25,772 nt of DNA from Thiodiazotropha sp037384445 (GTDB taxonomy: Bacteria > Pseudomonadota > Gammaproteobacteria > Chromatiales > Chromatiaceae), in the NCBI GenBank assembly GCA_037384445.1, contig JARRNY010000054.1, positions 1 to 25,772 on the forward strand, written 5' to 3'. The translations under genes were made by a program, and so were the position numbers. Shown piece by piece: positions 15,440 through 23,385 of the stretch. The notes beneath the pieces are model-generated. The model was given only the letters and a program-made list of their open reading frames with translations, ran no database searches and was not told the DNA's origin. Each line of letters opens with the position of its first letter. Within the stretch, counting starts at the first letter, position 1.

Positions 15440-16858
15440 ATGTTGAAAAGTAAAATTATTCACAGACTCTGTCTGCTGCTTGGCCTCCTGGTGACGGCAT
15501 TCGCCTATGCCCAGCCCGAGCGCTACAACCTGGCGGAAAAGCATTGGCTTGACCAGCATCAGAAGCTGCAGATCGGCGTTGTTGAGCAGACTCCTCCTTT
15601 GTTGTTCTATGCCGGCGGCAATAATCCTCAAGGCTTGGTGTCGGATTACCTGCGGGCTTTGGCGCTGCATCTGGGGCTACAGCTGGAAATTACCCGTTAT
15701 CCCGATCAGGAGACCCTGTTGCAGGCGCTGCATGATGGCGAGGTGGATGTGTTAGGTGCCTGGCCGGTCGGTATCACTGAAACCGAATCCGTGCTTACGA
15801 GTCGCCCCTACCTCAGCCTGCCCGTATCGCTCTATGGCGTCTCTGAACTACCCAACGCTGGTTTGTCGGGGCTGCGCGGCAAGACCCTCGCTGTGTTGCA
15901 GGGGAGCATCTGGGAGCGGCTGGCGCTGATTGCGCCCGGCGTGGCGACTCAACCCTATCCGACGCTGGAACAGGCGCTGGCAGCTGCGGACAGCGGACAG
16001 GTTCTCGCCTATCTGGGGGATGCCGCCAGCGCCGATTACCTGTTGGATCGCGAGTCTTACGATGAGTTGGAATCCCAGCTGGAGCTGGAACTGAGCTATG
16101 ACCTGGTGCTGGCGACCCGGGCTGTTCAACCGGAGTTGCTGAGCCTGGTGCAAAAGGGTCTGGATCGCATTGGCGTCGATGAGTTGCAGGAGGTCTGGAA
16201 TCGCTGGCCCGGTGTCGAGCGACCACAGCAATATGCATCGGATATACCCTTTTTTCTGCTCTGGATTCCGATGATCGTGATCTGGAGTGGGTTGCTGGTC
16301 TGGTGGGTGAATCGCTACGCTACGCAAAAGGCGCATCACCGCCATTTTAAGCTGAAACAGTCGATCCGCCGTTTGCAGCGACGGGAAAGGCGGCTGAATG
16401 AAGATCTGCTCTCCCTTAAGCAGACAGCCCAGGAGTACGAGAGTGAGATGCAGCGGCATCGGCGTCGGCTGCATCTCATGGATCAGGTGATGCCGAGCGC
16501 CGCCTGGGTATGGGAGCCGGAGGGTAAAGCGTGTCACTGGGATGAACAGATGTTTGCCCTCTACCAGCAGGACCCGGATCAATTTGAACCCACCCCGGAC
16601 GCCATACTCGAGCTGGTGCATGAGGATGACCGATCCCGCGTGTCCGCCTTGTTCCAGCAACCCGAAGGGGAGTCCGAGTCGCAGATTCGTTATCGGGTGA
16701 TGCTGCCCGATGGAGGGCTCCGCTGGCTGCTCGACTTCAGCTACTACAGCGTGGATGAGGGTGGCAACGGCGAACAGCGAACGGGCCTCTGTTGGGATGT
16801 CACCAACTACCTAGGCTCGACAGAGGCAGAGGAGTCGCAAGGATCGGTTGAAAGCTGA
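15440..16858 (+). CDS. Membrane sensor: periplasmic SBP_bac_3 domain, TM, coiled coil and PAS, no output domain
   Basis: A 472-residue protein. Residues 1-24 are a signal peptide (cleavage near AYA-Q). Residues about 35-258 resemble family 3 solute-binding domains (KLQIGVVEQTPPLLFY, GLVSDYLRALALHLGL, LLQALHDGEVDVLGAWP, LRGKTLAVLQGS), as used by BvgS-type sensors. One membrane helix lies at about 270-291. A basic, coiled-coil-like linker covers 300-345, followed by a PAS_3-like domain at about 346-457 (WVWEPEG, LVHEDDRSRV, YRVMLPDGGLRWLLD, CWDVTN). The chain ends 15 residues later, where related proteins continue into a histidine kinase or GGDEF domain. No frameshifted output domain is seen downstream. 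It presumably senses a periplasmic amino-acid-like ligand; how the signal leaves the protein is unknown. Confidence 0.82.
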   Translation: MLKSKIIHRLCLLLGLLVTAFAYAQPERYNLAEKHWLDQHQKLQIGVVEQTPPLLFYAGGNNPQGLVSDYLRALALHLGLQLEITRYPDQETLLQALHDGEVDVLGAWPVGITETESVLTSRPYLSLPVSLYGVSELPNAGLSGLRGKTLAVLQGSIWERLALIAPGVATQPYPTLEQALAAADSGQVLAYLGDAASADYLLDRESYDELESQLELELSYDLVLATRAVQPELLSLVQKGLDRIGVDELQEVWNRWPGVERPQQYASDIPFFLLWIPMIVIWSGLLVWWVNRYATQKAHHRHFKLKQSIRRLQRRERRLNEDLLSLKQTAQEYESEMQRHRRRLHLMDQVMPSAAWVWEPEGKACHWDEQMFALYQQDPDQFEPTPDAILELVHEDDRSRVSALFQQPEGESESQIRYRVMLPDGGLRWLLDFSYYSVDEGGNGEQRTGLCWDVTNYLGSTEAEESQGSVES

Positions 16859-16937
16859 ACCTTGGCGTTGGATACTGGCACCTTTGGACACCAGCGTTGT
16901 CACACGCTGCATCAGCTCTGCGACAGGATAATCTACG

Positions 16938-17537
16938 ATGATAAGGTTAGGGTCCCTGCTACTGCTTGGTCTTCTGTTTACTTCCAGCCTGCCGGCCGCC
17001 ACTGCGACGCCCAGCGAGCGGGTCAAAGAGACCGTCGACAAAGTACTGGAAGTGCTGCAGAAACCCGGTCTCGATGCCCAGCAGCGTCGGGATCAGGTGC
17101 GAGAAATCGTCAGGCAGCGCTTCGACTACGAATCCATGTCACAGGTCATTTTGGGGAAAAACTGGCGCACGGCCACCCAAGTGCAGCGGGACCAATTCAC
17201 AACCCTGTTTCGGGAGCTGCTGGAGCAGACCTACTTCTCTGCCATGGACAGCTACAATGACCAGAAAGTGCGCATGGGCAGAGAACGCCAAAAGGGAAAG
17301 CTGGCCGAAGTGCAGACCTATATCGCCTCCGCCAGCAAAGAGGTGCCGGTCAACTATCGACTACGCCTGAGAGGGGATGAGTGGTATGCCTATGATGTCA
17401 CCGTGGATGGGGTTAGTCTGGTGAGTAATTACCGAACCTCATTCAATAATCTGGTGAGAGAAAAGGGCATGGACGGTCTGCTTTCTGAGCTGGCTGAGAA
17501 AGTGGCTACACTCAAGACCAAGAATAAACAAGAATAG
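16938..17537 (+). CDS. MlaC-type phospholipid-binding periplasmic protein
   Basis: A 199-residue exported protein of the MlaC/Ttg2D family. Residues 1-23 form a signal peptide (SLLLLGLLFTSSLPAATA). The mature part shows family features: RRDQVREIVRQRFDYESMSQ, ILGKNWRTATQVQRDQFTTL, FRELLEQTY, and the C-terminal WYAYDVTVDGVSLVSNYR segment. MlaC shuttles phospholipids between the outer-membrane MlaA complex and the inner-membrane MlaFEDB transporter. Here none of the mla partners is adjacent; the gene instead follows the sensor gene by 79 bases. An AGGA-containing ribosome binding site precedes the ATG. It may be a paralogue of the main operon's MlaC, so the symbol is left empty. Confidence 0.88.
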   Translation: MIRLGSLLLLGLLFTSSLPAATATPSERVKETVDKVLEVLQKPGLDAQQRRDQVREIVRQRFDYESMSQVILGKNWRTATQVQRDQFTTLFRELLEQTYFSAMDSYNDQKVRMGRERQKGKLAEVQTYIASASKEVPVNYRLRLRGDEWYAYDVTVDGVSLVSNYRTSFNNLVREKGMDGLLSELAEKVATLKTKNKQE

Positions 17538-17652
17538 AAGGACTCTTCAGGCCACCCACCCCCCCTGGGTTGTCGAGAGGCCGGAGCTTATCCGCCTATG
17601 GTGCTCTGTGCACCCAATAACTAAGAACACCTGCCATCCGAAGGAGAGATCG

Positions 17653-18375
17653 ATGTATAAAAAGAAAATGTCTGTTTTAGCGCTTGCCTCGCTGATGACC
17701 CTGAGCCTGCCTCTGATCGCCGAGGAGACCTCCACCGAAGACGCATCGGCTGCACCCTCCACTGAGGAGTCAGCACCTGCCCCTGCAGCCACCGCACAAG
17801 ATGAACGTATGAAAGCCATGCAGGAGCGCTGGAATGAGCGCAATGCGCGGTATGAGGATCTCAAGGCACGGGCCAAAGAGGCCGGGGTCATGTTACCGGA
17901 GGATCCACCTTGGAAATCCACCGGCATGGGTATGAGGCCTGATATGGATGAGCGCATGCAGCGTCACCAGGCGATGATGGCGATGACCCCCGAGGAGCGC
18001 ATGGCGGCTCGCGAAGAGTACTACAAGGAGATGCGGGAACGGGCCAAGGAGCGTGGTCTCGAATTACCGGAAACCCCACCCTGGGAGGCTCGCCAGTCAG
18101 CCATGGACGAAGAGTGGGCCAAACAGCAGGCGGTGATCGACGGCATGAGCGATGAAGAGCGCGCAGCCTGTCATGCCATGCATCGGCGCCATATGGGCAT
18201 GATGCGCGACAACCCGCAACGGCCAATGATGCAGGGGCCCGGTATGGGACCTGGCATGATGGGCCCGGGGATGCGGGAGCCTGGCGCCATGCAGCCGGGT
18301 TGGGGACAGGGGCCAGCATACGGTTACGGTCCCTCCCCCTATGGTCAGCAGAATTTCTGGGCACCCAACCAGTAA
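17653..18375 (+). CDS. Secreted Met/Pro-rich protein with two LPExPPW repeats
   Basis: A 240-residue protein of unrecognised family. The ATG at 17653 follows a strong AAGGAGAG at 17641-17648; a longer frame to 17608 needs a GTG and lacks such a site. Residues 1-21 form a signal peptide (MSVLALASLMTLSLPLIA). A low-complexity Glu/Ala/Ser/Pro linker is followed by two copies of a charged helical repeat, YEDLKARAKEAGVMLPEDPPW and YKEMRERAKERGLELPETPPW. A Met/His segment (ACHAMHRRHMGMM) and a Met/Gly/Pro-rich tail (MMQGPGMGPGMMGPG) end the protein. Met and His clusters suggest possible copper or other metal binding, and the helical part loosely recalls Spy/CpxP-like periplasmic proteins. Both are inference. 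It is probably periplasmic and lies 115 bases after mlaC. Confidence 0.75.
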   Translation: MYKKKMSVLALASLMTLSLPLIAEETSTEDASAAPSTEESAPAPAATAQDERMKAMQERWNERNARYEDLKARAKEAGVMLPEDPPWKSTGMGMRPDMDERMQRHQAMMAMTPEERMAAREEYYKEMRERAKERGLELPETPPWEARQSAMDEEWAKQQAVIDGMSDEERAACHAMHRRHMGMMRDNPQRPMMQGPGMGPGMMGPGMREPGAMQPGWGQGPAYGYGPSPYGQQNFWAPNQ

Positions 18376-18382
18376 CCGTCAA

Positions 18383-18412
18383 GGCCGGTTTCGCGCCGTC
18401 GCGAAGCCGGCC
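18383..18412. terminator. Bidirectional hairpin between convergent genes
   Basis: A 13-base stem (18383-18395 with 18400-18412) has one G-T pair and a 4-base loop. It is very GC-rich and sits exactly between the convergent Met-rich and ICMT-like genes, 8 and 6 bases from their stops. No T-run follows on either strand, so it may protect transcript ends rather than terminate alone. Confidence 0.55.
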
Positions 18413-18417
18413 GCTTA

Positions 18418-19056
18418 TCAATCCTCTTCCAGTAGCCGCGCTGCTTGCGACCGGCTGAGATAGCGGTCGGGGCGGGGTATCAGTCCCGGCACCTGTTCCC
18501 GATAGCGTCGGTAGCGTTCGCCGTGATAGATCTGTAACTTGTTCTCCTCCAGGCGTGAGCCGATCAACAGATATCCGGTGATCATCAGTGAGGAGAGCAG
18601 CCGCGCCTCGTCCATCTCCTGGGTCCATACCAAGACCAGACCGAGGCTGTACCAGGGATGGCGCACGAATCGGTGCAGCGGCGAGATATGCAGTCGCTCC
18701 TGATCCTCGATCTCGTGCAGGTTTTCATGCAACTGCCGAAGACCGAGAAACTCCATCCCATCGTAATAGCGCAGTGACCAGATGAATCCGACGGCCGCCA
18801 ATCCCATCAAAGTGAAGCGTAGCCCGTCCCAAATCCCCTCGTAGCGCCACAAAGGCTCCCCGCCAAGCGACCACATGAGTGCCAGCGGGGGGAGTAGTAG
18901 AAGCGCCGACGCAGCGTTGAAAGCCAGGCGATAGCTCGGCATCAGAGTTGGCCAGCGGGCGGCGATCCGGGACTTCAGCCAGAGTGAGGCAGTTAGAGAG
19001 TGGATGCCGAAATAGGCCAGCCAGAGCAGGCACAGCAGTATCAGTTCAGGGGTCAT
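18418..19056 (-). CDS. Membrane methyltransferase of the ICMT/PEMT-like family
   Basis: A 212-residue polytopic inner-membrane protein with about five hydrophobic segments. The C-terminal half carries the ICMT/phospholipid-methyltransferase signature: ISPLHRFVRHPWYSLGLVLV, then GSRLEENKLQIYHGERYRRY and QVPGLIPR. In this family the RHPxY and EExxL elements bind S-adenosylmethionine. The natural substrate, whether a lipid or an isoprenoid thiol, cannot be predicted. The frame extends to a GTG at 19089, but the ATG at 19056 (MTPELILL) places the first hydrophobic helix at the N terminus and is preferred. The gene is convergent with the Met-rich secreted protein. Confidence 0.85.
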   Translation of the reverse strand: MTPELILLCLLWLAYFGIHSLTASLWLKSRIAARWPTLMPSYRLAFNAASALLLLPPLALMWSLGGEPLWRYEGIWDGLRFTLMGLAAVGFIWSLRYYDGMEFLGLRQLHENLHEIEDQERLHISPLHRFVRHPWYSLGLVLVWTQEMDEARLLSSLMITGYLLIGSRLEENKLQIYHGERYRRYREQVPGLIPRPDRYLSRSQAARLLEED

Positions 19057-19277
19057 AGTGTTCCAAGGCAAGATCTTCCGGCCGCGCACCAGCGGCCGGG
19101 TTCTGAGATGAATGGTACTTACTAAAGAGAAAAAACCGCAAATAAACGCCGAGGTTTGCCTGGGGCACTCAATCAGATTGCGCGTCTATTCGCGGCCGCT
19201 CACTTGAGAGCAGCCCGGGTTAGAAAGCGCCATCCGGTTCTGAGATTGTTTTGCCTGGCGACGCGTGGCGCGGTTGC

Positions 19278-20192
19278 TCAGCTGACGAACTTACCACGCT
19301 GTAGCCGTTGTGCCTCCATCAGCTCCAGCTCCCGAGAGCCTGAGATGACAATCTCTGAATCGGGAACGAAGTCCAACTGCGGATCGAGCCGCTCATAGGG
19401 CACAGAGTTGAGGATCACCTTCATGGCGTTGAGCCGGGCCCGGTGTTTGTCGTTGGAGCGGATGATGGTCCAGGGGGCGTGGGTGGTGTTGGTGCGTCTC
19501 AGCATTTCATATTTCTGCTGGGTGAATTCATCCCAGCGGTCCTGGGCCTGGACGTCGATCTCCGACAGTTTCCACTGGCGCAGGGGATCGGTCTTGCGGC
19601 GTTCGAAGCGTCTTGCCTGCTCCTCCTTGGTGACCGAGAAGTAGAGTTTCACCAGCGTGGTTCCCTGACGCACCAGGTCTTTTTCAAAACCGGGGCAGCC
19701 GATCATGAAGTTTTCATACTCTTCTGGTGTGCAGAAGCCGAAGATCGGTTCCACCACCGCTCGGTTGTACCAGCTGCGATCGAACAGCACCACTTCACCA
19801 CCACGCGGACACTGGGCTACATATTTCTGGAAAAACCATTGAGTCTTCTGCTCTTCAGTCGGTTTGCCCAGCGCCACGACCCGGTAGTGTTTCTCATTCA
19901 TGTAGCGGGTGACCCGGCGGATGGTGCCGCCCTTGCCGGCGGCATCGCGACCCTCGAAGAGGATGATCATGCGCTTGCGCGTCTGCTCCAGATACTGCTG
20001 CATCTGGATCAGCTCTGCCTGGTAGGGTTTGAGCTCCTCCTCCTGGGCATACTTTCGCACGGCCTTCTTCTGGCTCTTCTTCTCCTGTTCGGCCTGCGCC
20101 TTGAGCTTCTGGTAGTCAGTCAGCAGTTCGTCCACACGGACGGGTTGTTCGTCGATGAGGATGGTTTCAGGGTTGGCGTTCTGGTCGTTCAT
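19278..20192 (-). CDS. ppk2: Polyphosphate kinase 2
   Basis: A 304-residue kinase that transfers phosphate between polyphosphate and nucleoside diphosphates. Residues 77-90 (ILFEGRDAAGKGGT) form the Walker A-like loop, and LFDRSWYNR at 136-144 is the Walker B region with Asp138. CTPEEYENFM and a lid rich in Arg (RFERRKTDPLRQWKLSEID) also match PPK2. The layout corresponds to a single-domain class I-type PPK2 of about 300 residues. The ATG at 20192 is preferred over the upstream frame to 20246 because GAGGGG lies just before it. An acidic/Lys-rich helical N-terminal extension precedes the domain. ClC lies upstream on the same strand. Confidence 0.94.
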   Translation of the reverse strand: MNDQNANPETILIDEQPVRVDELLTDYQKLKAQAEQEKKSQKKAVRKYAQEEELKPYQAELIQMQQYLEQTRKRMIILFEGRDAAGKGGTIRRVTRYMNEKHYRVVALGKPTEEQKTQWFFQKYVAQCPRGGEVVLFDRSWYNRAVVEPIFGFCTPEEYENFMIGCPGFEKDLVRQGTTLVKLYFSVTKEEQARRFERRKTDPLRQWKLSEIDVQAQDRWDEFTQQKYEMLRRTNTTHAPWTIIRSNDKHRARLNAMKVILNSVPYERLDPQLDFVPDSEIVISGSRELELMEAQRLQRGKFVS

Positions 20193-20434
20193 GTTCCCCT
20201 CTGCGATGAGCTGTGAATTGTTATCGTGCCATGTCCGACTGACCATTGGCGGATTGCCGATGACTCAGGGCATGTGCCTTATTTTGCGGGGATTAACGTG
20301 TGGGCTCCTCGCTGCCACCTCTTCAGGCTGGAAGATTGGAGCGGATTTCCGCTCTATCACGCCTGCATCATGAATTTATCGTAAATCATTTCCGCAGCGT
20401 CTGCCGCAGATTCTGATCAGCGGCATGACCTGGC

Positions 20435-22162
20435 TCAAATCCGGTAGGCCGATTCGATCTGATCGCGGGTCAGAATGCCCTGGATACGCCAAAAATGTTT
20501 CTGGTCATACCATTCGATATAGAGTGCATCGGCGCTGCTCTCTTTTAATGTCTCCAACGCCTCCTGCAGGGTTGCCTGCATGCGCAATGGCGCGAGTTCA
20601 TATCGCTGCGCCGGTATCTCCTTGAGGTTGACCGGATCGTCCTCCTGTTCCTTCAGATTGCGAACCAGATCGACAGCCCGCATCAGTACCGGTTCCGCTT
20701 CCGGCTCCTCGATCACGATCCACTCGGGTGACTGGGCAAGCATTTGCTGTGCCTCGCTGCGCGTGACGACCGGCTGCGTGCGTACAAAATTGCGGTGCAT
20801 GAAGCGGGCCACGCCGACACGCCGGAGCGACTGCACCACCGGATTGGTGTGGTAGTCCAGTCCGCTCGCCTGCAGCAGGGTATGGAACATGGAAGACTTG
20901 CCGAAGACCTCGCTGCTGATCAGGCTGGCTACGACGATGGCCAGCATGCCCGGCATGATGATATCGGGATTTCGGGTCAGCTCGATCACTGCGGTGAGCG
21001 CTGCCAGGGGGCCCTGCAAGGCCGCACCCATTACCGCGCCCATACCGATGAGGGCGTAGACGCCTGGGTCCGAGACCTGGCCTTCGAACAACATACCGGG
21101 TAGTGGAGCGATAATGCCGCCCACTGTGGCGCCAATAAACAGCGCCGGGCCGATGGTGCCACCGGGGATGCCAAGGCCGATGCTGGCGGCAGTCGCGAAG
21201 AGCTTTGCCATCAACAGCAAAGCCAGCAGGCCGATGGCCAGTTCACCGAGCAGGATCTGGTTCACCGTGTCGTAGCCGATGCCCATCACCTGGGGGACCC
21301 AGATGGCGCAGAGTCCGACCAGGATGCCGCCCAGGGTGGTACGGAGCCAAAACGGCAGTCGTTGGCTCTTATCCGAGACTACCTCGATCAGATGGACATA
21401 GGCCGTAGCTGCAAGACCAGCGGCTATGCCCAGCAGCAGGATAAAGATCAGCTCGTGCAGGGAGCCAAGGTGCATCATGCCGACGTCGAAGACCCGCTCG
21501 CCACCGAATAGGAGCAGGGAGATACTGTTGGCGCTGACTGCCGCGAGCATGATCGGGATGAAGCTGACCAGGGTGTACTCCATCATCACCACTTCAAGGG
21601 CGAAGATGACACCAGCCAGTGGGGTATCGAAAGAGGCCGAAATGCCGGCCGCGACGCCGCAACCCACCAGGGTGCGGATACTGTGGTTGGGCAGGGAGAG
21701 TTTCTGCCCCAGCAGGGAGCCGCTGGCGGCGCCGAGAAAGACGTTTGGCCCTTCCCGTCCTACGGAGTGACCACTGATAATGGCGACTGCGGCGCCGAAG
21801 AACTGGAGCAGGAAACTGCGCAGACTCAGGTGGCCCTGGTGGTAGACCAGACGCTCCATTACCCGCGCAATACCGAGCACGTGGACGCCTTTGGCGAAGA
21901 GCAGAAAGACCAGGCCGAGCAGCAGGCCGCCGGCTACCGGCAAGACGAATCGAATCAAAGGGTGTAACGCCTCGTAGTTCTCCGGCATCTGTCCCGGTAG
22001 CATGCCTGTCTGGATACCTTCCACCAGTAGGCGGAAGAGTACGATGACGCCACCGGCAAGGAAGCCGGTGAGTAGCCCGAGGGCGGAAAGCAGGAGCAGG
22101 GCGTCGGAGCGGGAGAGCTGGAAACGGAGTCGGTCGGACCAGTTGACGAGGGCTTGAAACAA
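20435..22162 (-). CDS. ClC-family chloride channel or antiporter with C-terminal CBS domains
   Basis: A 575-residue inner-membrane protein with about ten or more hydrophobic helices. GHSVGREGPN (131-140) contains the gating Glu137, and GIPGGTIGPALFIG (331-344) is the second anion-selectivity motif. The first motif, GSGIP in E. coli ClC, reads VLGIA here, and the usual anion-coordinating Tyr appears to be Phe426 (SSMFHTLL). The protein therefore belongs to a divergent ClC subgroup. Residues about 453-575 form a cytoplasmic pair of CBS-like units, ending RIQGILTRDQIESAY. The only plausible start is a TTG at 22162, without a clear ribosome binding site; a stop lies 10 codons upstream. Whether it is a channel or a H+/Cl- exchanger is not decided. 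Confidence 0.92.
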   Translation of the reverse strand: MFQALVNWSDRLRFQLSRSDALLLLSALGLLTGFLAGGVIVLFRLLVEGIQTGMLPGQMPENYEALHPLIRFVLPVAGGLLLGLVFLLFAKGVHVLGIARVMERLVYHQGHLSLRSFLLQFFGAAVAIISGHSVGREGPNVFLGAASGSLLGQKLSLPNHSIRTLVGCGVAAGISASFDTPLAGVIFALEVVMMEYTLVSFIPIMLAAVSANSISLLLFGGERVFDVGMMHLGSLHELIFILLLGIAAGLAATAYVHLIEVVSDKSQRLPFWLRTTLGGILVGLCAIWVPQVMGIGYDTVNQILLGELAIGLLALLLMAKLFATAASIGLGIPGGTIGPALFIGATVGGIIAPLPGMLFEGQVSDPGVYALIGMGAVMGAALQGPLAALTAVIELTRNPDIIMPGMLAIVVASLISSEVFGKSSMFHTLLQASGLDYHTNPVVQSLRRVGVARFMHRNFVRTQPVVTRSEAQQMLAQSPEWIVIEEPEAEPVLMRAVDLVRNLKEQEDDPVNLKEIPAQRYELAPLRMQATLQEALETLKESSADALYIEWYDQKHFWRIQGILTRDQIESAYRI

Positions 22163-22219
22163 ATGTGGGGCCTGTCGGTTTAGAATGAATGATCAGTAAC
22201 ATAACGGAGCAGCAGAACA

Positions 22220-22957
22220 TTGTCAGCACAAGAGATGGTAATGAACCGTCCGGAGGCCTACGAGACGGCCACCGAGCGGGAGATGATGGAGCGGTTGCTG
22301 CCGCTGCGCGGGGCCAACCTGTTGGAGCTGGGTTGTGGCGCCGCCTGGATCACACGTCAGTTGGCGCAGCAGTATCCCGACAGCCACTTCACCGCCACTG
22401 AGGTCGACCGTATCCAGCATGAGAAGAATCTGGCTTTGCCGGCAGCGGCCAATCTAGAGTTCTGCCTGGGTGGCGCGGAGTCGATCGAGGCGGAGAGCGG
22501 GAGCGTCGACATCGTCTGCATGCTGAAGTCGCTCCATCATGTCCCGCACGCACTCATGGCTGCCGCCATGGAGGAGATCGTGCGCGTGCTCAAGCCGGGT
22601 GGTCTGGCCTACTTCTGCGAACCGGTCTATAGCGGTGAGTTCAATGCCCTGATGAGTCTGATCCACGACGAAAAGGTGGTCAGGACCCAAGCCTTCGAGG
22701 CGATCAAAGGCCTGGTCGACAGCGGCCGCATGCGGCTGGTGGGCGAGTACTTCTTCAATGTGCCGGGGTGTTATGCGAGTTGGGAGCTGTTTGAGGATCG
22801 GTTTATCAACATCACCCATACCGAACTGGCTATAGATCAGGCGCGTTACGAAAAGATCAAAAAGTCCTTTCTTGCGCATATGGGGCCAGGTGGGGCGGAA
22901 TTTCTCAAGCCTCATCGTGTCGATGTGTTACGCAAACCAGCGGATCTGCCTGCATGA
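22220..22957 (+). CDS. Class I SAM-dependent methyltransferase
   Basis: A 245-residue methyltransferase. Motif I is LLELGCGAAWITRQLA near residue 35, followed by a TEVDRIQ acidic strand, VDIVCMLKSLHHVPHAL (motif IV region) and MEEIVRVLKPGGLAYF (post motif). This is the Methyltransf_11/25 pattern. The substrate is unknown; the C-terminal half has no recognised specificity domain. The start used is the TTG at 22220 with GGAG at 22206-22209. The ATG at 22235 (MVMNRPEAYE) is an alternative that loses five residues. It is divergent from the ClC gene by 57 bases. Confidence 0.88.
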   Translation: MSAQEMVMNRPEAYETATEREMMERLLPLRGANLLELGCGAAWITRQLAQQYPDSHFTATEVDRIQHEKNLALPAAANLEFCLGGAESIEAESGSVDIVCMLKSLHHVPHALMAAAMEEIVRVLKPGGLAYFCEPVYSGEFNALMSLIHDEKVVRTQAFEAIKGLVDSGRMRLVGEYFFNVPGCYASWELFEDRFINITHTELAIDQARYEKIKKSFLAHMGPGGAEFLKPHRVDVLRKPADLPA

Positions 22958-23035
22958 AAAGATGGGTGATTGACAAGCACTATTGGCCAGGAGGCATAAA
23001 TATAAGTAAATTGCGATATTCCCGCTTTACCGTGC

Positions 23036-23077
23036 TTGCATCGTCACGCTATTGTTGCTTTAATGAGAATCATTATC
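23036..23077 (+). promoter_or_regulatory. feo promoter with overlapping Fur box
   Basis: TTGCAT (23036-23041) and TTTAAT (23059-23064) are separated by exactly 17 bases and fit a sigma70 promoter. The 19 bases at 23059-23077 match the classical Fur consensus GATAATGATAATCATTATC at 16 positions and overlap the -10. Iron-loaded Fur would block RNA polymerase here, giving iron-repressed feoABC expression. Confidence 0.8.
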
Positions 23078-23103
23078 ACTAAGAGCCTGATTAACGACCT
23101 TCG

Positions 23104-23385
23104 ATGGACCTGAAAGACCTGCCCACTGATCAGCTTATTGCCCTGGCCAGGCTGCCGATAGGCAGTCATGCCTGCATTCGCCGTATCCAGGGCGGGCGGC
23201 AGTTGACCCATCGCCTGCTCAGTCTGGGGCTGCGGGTTGGGTCTGAGATCGAACTGACCCAGCGTCGGGGTGGCGGTGTGGTGGTCGCCAATGCCGGCAC
23301 CCGGGTGGCGCTCGGCGCCGGGGTGGCGGAGAAGTTGTTGGTCGAACGGTTACCCGACGTCCTCGATAAAAGCGGAACCGCCTGA
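23104..23385 (+). CDS. feoA: Ferrous iron transport protein A
   Basis: A 93-residue SH3-like cytoplasmic protein of the FeoA family. Family marks include ARLPIGSHACIRRI, LTHRLLSLGLRVGSEIELTQ and a C-terminal VALGAGVAEKLLVE strand region. FeoA assists the FeoB ferrous iron transporter, but its exact role is unsettled. It is the first gene of feoABC. Its TGA overlaps the ATG of feoB by one base (TGATG), indicating translational coupling. A Fur box and promoter lie just upstream. The ribosome binding site is weak. Confidence 0.94.
   Translation: MDLKDLPTDQLIALARLPIGSHACIRRIQGGRQLTHRLLSLGLRVGSEIELTQRRGGGVVVANAGTRVALGAGVAEKLLVERLPDVLDKSGTA

Noticed and set aside
20402..20425. TGCCGC/GCGGCA stem downstream of the ClC gene as a terminator
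   Set aside because: A 6-bp stem with a 12-base loop and no T-run is too weak to support.
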